64,000 nt of DNA from Oopsacas minuta (lineage: Eukaryota > Porifera > Hexactinellida > Lyssacinosida > Leucopsacidae). The stretch covers positions 1,237,883-1,301,882 of the forward strand of contig JAKMXF010000066.1 in NCBI GenBank assembly GCA_024704765.1. Direction: 5' to 3'. Shown in pieces: positions 62,501 through 64,000 of the stretch. A model generated the notes under the pieces. The model had not been told where the DNA came from. It worked only from the letters and a program-made list of their open reading frames with translations, and searched no databases. The first letter of the stretch is position 1. The number at the start of each line of letters is the position of its first letter. Made by a program: the position numbers and the translations under genes.

Positions 62501-64000
62501 AATTCCGAAATCCTGACGAAGAAATCAATAACTCTGCTAGACTGATATTTAAATATTTCCAACTCCAAGAATCCTCAAAAGTAGCTACCTTAATTTATCA
62601 AGTACATGTACATTACTGTAAAGAAGGAGACTTTGTGCAATTAGATACACTAGTTAACCTACAGAAGGAGCAATTCATTACAGAGAATACCTTGGAAATC
62701 ATTACAGTAGAGTTAGAAACGATATTTGCACAAGTAAATAAGTTCGATTCTTTCGCTGAATCTCTTCTCAAAACTTTTCTTAATCACCCAAATTTCATTC
62801 TTTGGGCGAGAGCTACATTGAAAGATACACAGCAAGTGAAAGTTTTCGTAGATTTAGCACTAACATCTTGCGACGTAACCGACTTCGATATCAACTGCAT
62901 TACATGCCTGCGTTCAGTCTGTAATACTTTAGCTCCCCTAATATTCGACATGAGCCCAAATTGTAATTACGATCAATTCATAAACCTTTTCAATCAAGTG
63001 ATTGATCAAATAGTGGATAAAAAAGGGTTTTTGAAAACTTTCAATGAAGCTGCTAACTTGCTCCATATTTGGAAACATTTAGAGCTTGCCCATAGTTCAG
63101 TGGGTAAAAGTACAATTCAGGAGCTCACAGACATCTTCGAAGTGGGATATTTTGAGGTTAACCTTGACAACAATGGTGGTGATGGAAATATCCACCTTTA
63201 CATACAACATTCACCTATTAGTCGGGTATATAACTTGGAAAATTTGAAAGATCTTCAGAGTAAAATTGCATTGATAAAAGCAGAATCAAATGCTACGCAA
63301 CATATAAAATTATTCACATCAATTTTCGGATATATCACTGAAATAAGCCTGATGGTTGAAAAATTGAAGTATCTTGGCCATATTTCGTATGTTAATTATG
63401 TTAAGCAATTTAAATGCCAGGCTGAAGCTATCCCAATACTTAAAAGTGAGATTGAGTTGGGAAATGCAGAACTAAACACCTGGAGTGTCACTTTAGATTT
63501 TGCACGCAACAAATTCTATTCCCTTAACTTCTTCACTGATTTACAAATTTTAATTCTACGAAGAGATTTGAGTTTGTTTCAGAGAGAAACTATCCTCAAT
63601 CCTCAAATCATTCATCTTCTTTCTATGTTAAACCCTAATGTTACAAAGCAAGAAATTTCGAGAGGACTAGCAACTATTTCAGATTCACTTCCAAGTGAAC
63701 AATCAGAAAGTCGACCAATGGCAGACAGTTTACACGAAGAGATAGTTGACAATAGTGGATTCCCCGAATCTTTTCCTGATACTTTCAATGAGACCGATAG
63801 GCAATTTTGTCAATCTATTTGTGTAGAGGGATATTTGGATTTAACATTATGTATTATTGGAATTCAACAATTGAAACGCGATTCAAATGATTACGATGAA
63901 ACGGACCTCCTAGAATTTTGTTTGAACAGTACAGAGTTGATTGGAGGTAGTAATGAAGAGATTGAGGTTGATACTACTAGCAGTGTAGATTCAAATTTGG
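59578..64000 (+). CDS. RNF213: RNF213-like giant E3 ubiquitin ligase, N-terminal part (truncated by window)
   Basis: The frame from ATG 59578 is open to the window edge: 1,474 codons with no intron. A zinc-ribbon-like pattern Cys15-x4-Cys20-x16-Cys37-x2-Cys40 opens the protein. Residues about 85-185 read like the CBM20-type domain of RNF213 (F-N-G-V-S, a Y-I-F-L-E-G strand, I-S-Y-K-Y, N-R-C-L-Y-I). A long helical solenoid follows, including W-A-R-A-T-L-K-D...Q-V-K-V-F-V-D-L-A near 1074-1090 and A-R-N-K-F-Y-S-L-N-F-F-T near 1309, both counterparts of vertebrate RNF213 segments. The AAA+ ring and RING/RZ domains would lie beyond the window. RNF213 is a cytosolic AAA ATPase-ubiquitin ligase that associates with lipid droplets and tags intracellular bacteria in vertebrates. 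The match is to a divergent homologue; paralogues are possible. Confidence 0.8.
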   Translation, partial: MDCSPIQSKKLIKRCVSSHCKFNDNFPNGAPNSFKVCPMCGENLQFEDAVSIPISKPQCEIISKPKESLEETNSLSFQSSSLKIMFKTIMFLEHYKSINGNLTLRFNGVSFGNLKEDTTCMKLTERIKYGERDYIFLEGCVIIPQENIRFHSRSSFEISYKYFLNGKEENLGQGDKYNRCLYIRWGNLQDNIIDKYDTMVLPNEIGMLSDIKLGKNSFHLFANHTYIKEKFTFEEQVLTLQTISQGIFSSYLGVKDDFVNPEVESVTRWIVSEIKIDKSSENLLRFLIFSLLLVRKRKPEEEYKKLLEKVLNTFTLHDIAYLIAKKIFFFENFQNSEKTIQNLQECFDNIIFTGSPNVSSKHLITFLPLYHCMFKFSNRFVIFHKQQEILANEYWGFPANIDTKCCYNFQDVNYCESALKILRDYDPILPYSIVLITISNENFQQFSSNIINYQYLLPVLVYRIKSWPSDYTPMQLRCQIYSYMISKLHENQQFITESDLYLMCESIFYLWELDDKFIDTDIVFLHLTLTVKILQMLEEIQQNILSTNDSESFFVNTKHFKSSSELILILIQKLDSFLNIRDTINFEIIIQRINVWDSLFSLEFPNTYNWQQVVEKQFLLAIQDLSDTIQLKVFVYLSTNHKFGTKIHSCFKFRIIDLLSQKQDHASLEIILSNLLHLPITAELLEILNVIYKQQKDTFEENPTSHILSWTPWQILFKFSLHGIEYNSYGITQQVRHAEDEFVIILQSLKQSNIQMKNLRHLNEGRERFLSIFDTLTSRNIIRQAEFDRASIEDVIQVSKEKLYFFDEQTELILNFICILNFSTHLLESQELKDFLKIDFEAQPLNEICNGNLPVDYRILPNSILATNLNLPHIQRMLNASFHLRKSNVFLNIFKRIVLRKYNFSQAKILDIQEVYDEIWYPAYLKCEVIVTALHNRKIRLVNVEKHFSIFREAKDKIKHEISCLSSAISIMKLKFRNPDEEINNSARLIFKYFQLQESSKVATLIYQVHVHYCKEGDFVQLDTLVNLQKEQFITENTLEIITVELETIFAQVNKFDSFAESLLKTFLNHPNFILWARATLKDTQQVKVFVDLALTSCDVTDFDINCITCLRSVCNTLAPLIFDMSPNCNYDQFINLFNQVIDQIVDKKGFLKTFNEAANLLHIWKHLELAHSSVGKSTIQELTDIFEVGYFEVNLDNNGGDGNIHLYIQHSPISRVYNLENLKDLQSKIALIKAESNATQHIKLFTSIFGYITEISLMVEKLKYLGHISYVNYVKQFKCQAEAIPILKSEIELGNAELNTWSVTLDFARNKFYSLNFFTDLQILILRRDLSLFQRETILNPQIIHLLSMLNPNVTKQEISRGLATISDSLPSEQSESRPMADSLHEEIVDNSGFPESFPDTFNETDRQFCQSICVEGYLDLTLCIIGIQQLKRDSNDYDETDLLEFCLNSTELIGGSNEEIEVDTTSSVDSNL

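Noticed and set aside
1-64000. CRISPR arrays, bacterial operons or phage-type systems
   Set aside because: No regularly spaced direct repeats with unique spacers, and all recognised genes are animal-type with GT-AG introns.

Overview
The window is nuclear DNA from an animal. It is AT-rich, standard-code and eukaryotic, with GT-AG introns, non-autonomous DNA transposons and metazoan gene families: HDAC8, SMIM14, frataxin, DDX27, U1A/SNF, a BTB-BACK-Kelch adaptor, OSER1, a focal-adhesion FAT protein, TRAF and RNF213. Several genes are intronless over many kilobases while a neighbour has kilobase introns, and one intron is only 64 nt. I infer an early-branching invertebrate, perhaps a sponge. 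No species-diagnostic sequence was seen.

Layout. 1-126: 3' end of an unidentified plus-strand gene. 999-1301: SMIM14-like ER membrane protein with a glutamine tract. 2803-3999: intronless class I deacetylase of HDAC8 type. 4673-about 27202 (minus strand): three giant reading frames (743, 3740 and 2816 codons) that I read as one locus of about 7,300 residues. It consists of ankyrin repeats with a recurrent non-ankyrin insert and ends in a six-transmembrane TRP-like channel and a short coiled coil. 27203-29369: transposon-rich spacer. 29370-38216: a plus-strand housekeeping cluster with DDX27/Drs1 helicase, frataxin, U1A/U2B''-type snRNP protein (two exons) and a KLHL-type CUL3 adaptor. 39402-40327: OSER1-like gene (two exons). 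42451-52647: five-exon gene for a FAT-domain protein resembling the C-terminus of focal adhesion kinase but without a kinase. 55596-57090: TRAF-family gene with a 64-nt intron and an in-frame TAG before its MATH domain. 58585-58860: aldo-keto reductase remnant. 59578-64000: N-terminal 1,474 codons of an RNF213-like giant E3 ligase that runs off the window.

The genes do not form an operon or one pathway. The most unusual object is the ankyrin-TRP locus. About every 1.75-2.2 kb the ankyrin solenoid is interrupted by the same module of roughly 90-100 residues, with an aromatic-x-G-Y/F turn, a W-V/I-V strand, an L-P-x-L turn and an I-x-K-C-x-S-x-E/D-P-L/F helix start. I count ten copies by eye, and their spacing stays regular across both breaks between the frames. 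Two short hairpins (35415-35475 and 53378-53436) share a 24-25 bp stem and 11-nt loop and look like microRNA precursors. Small transposons (pogo/Tigger-like, Tc1-like and hAT-like MITEs) fill much of the spacer and intron DNA.

All family assignments come from reading the translated sequence against remembered family motifs. No database search, alignment program or transcript data were available.
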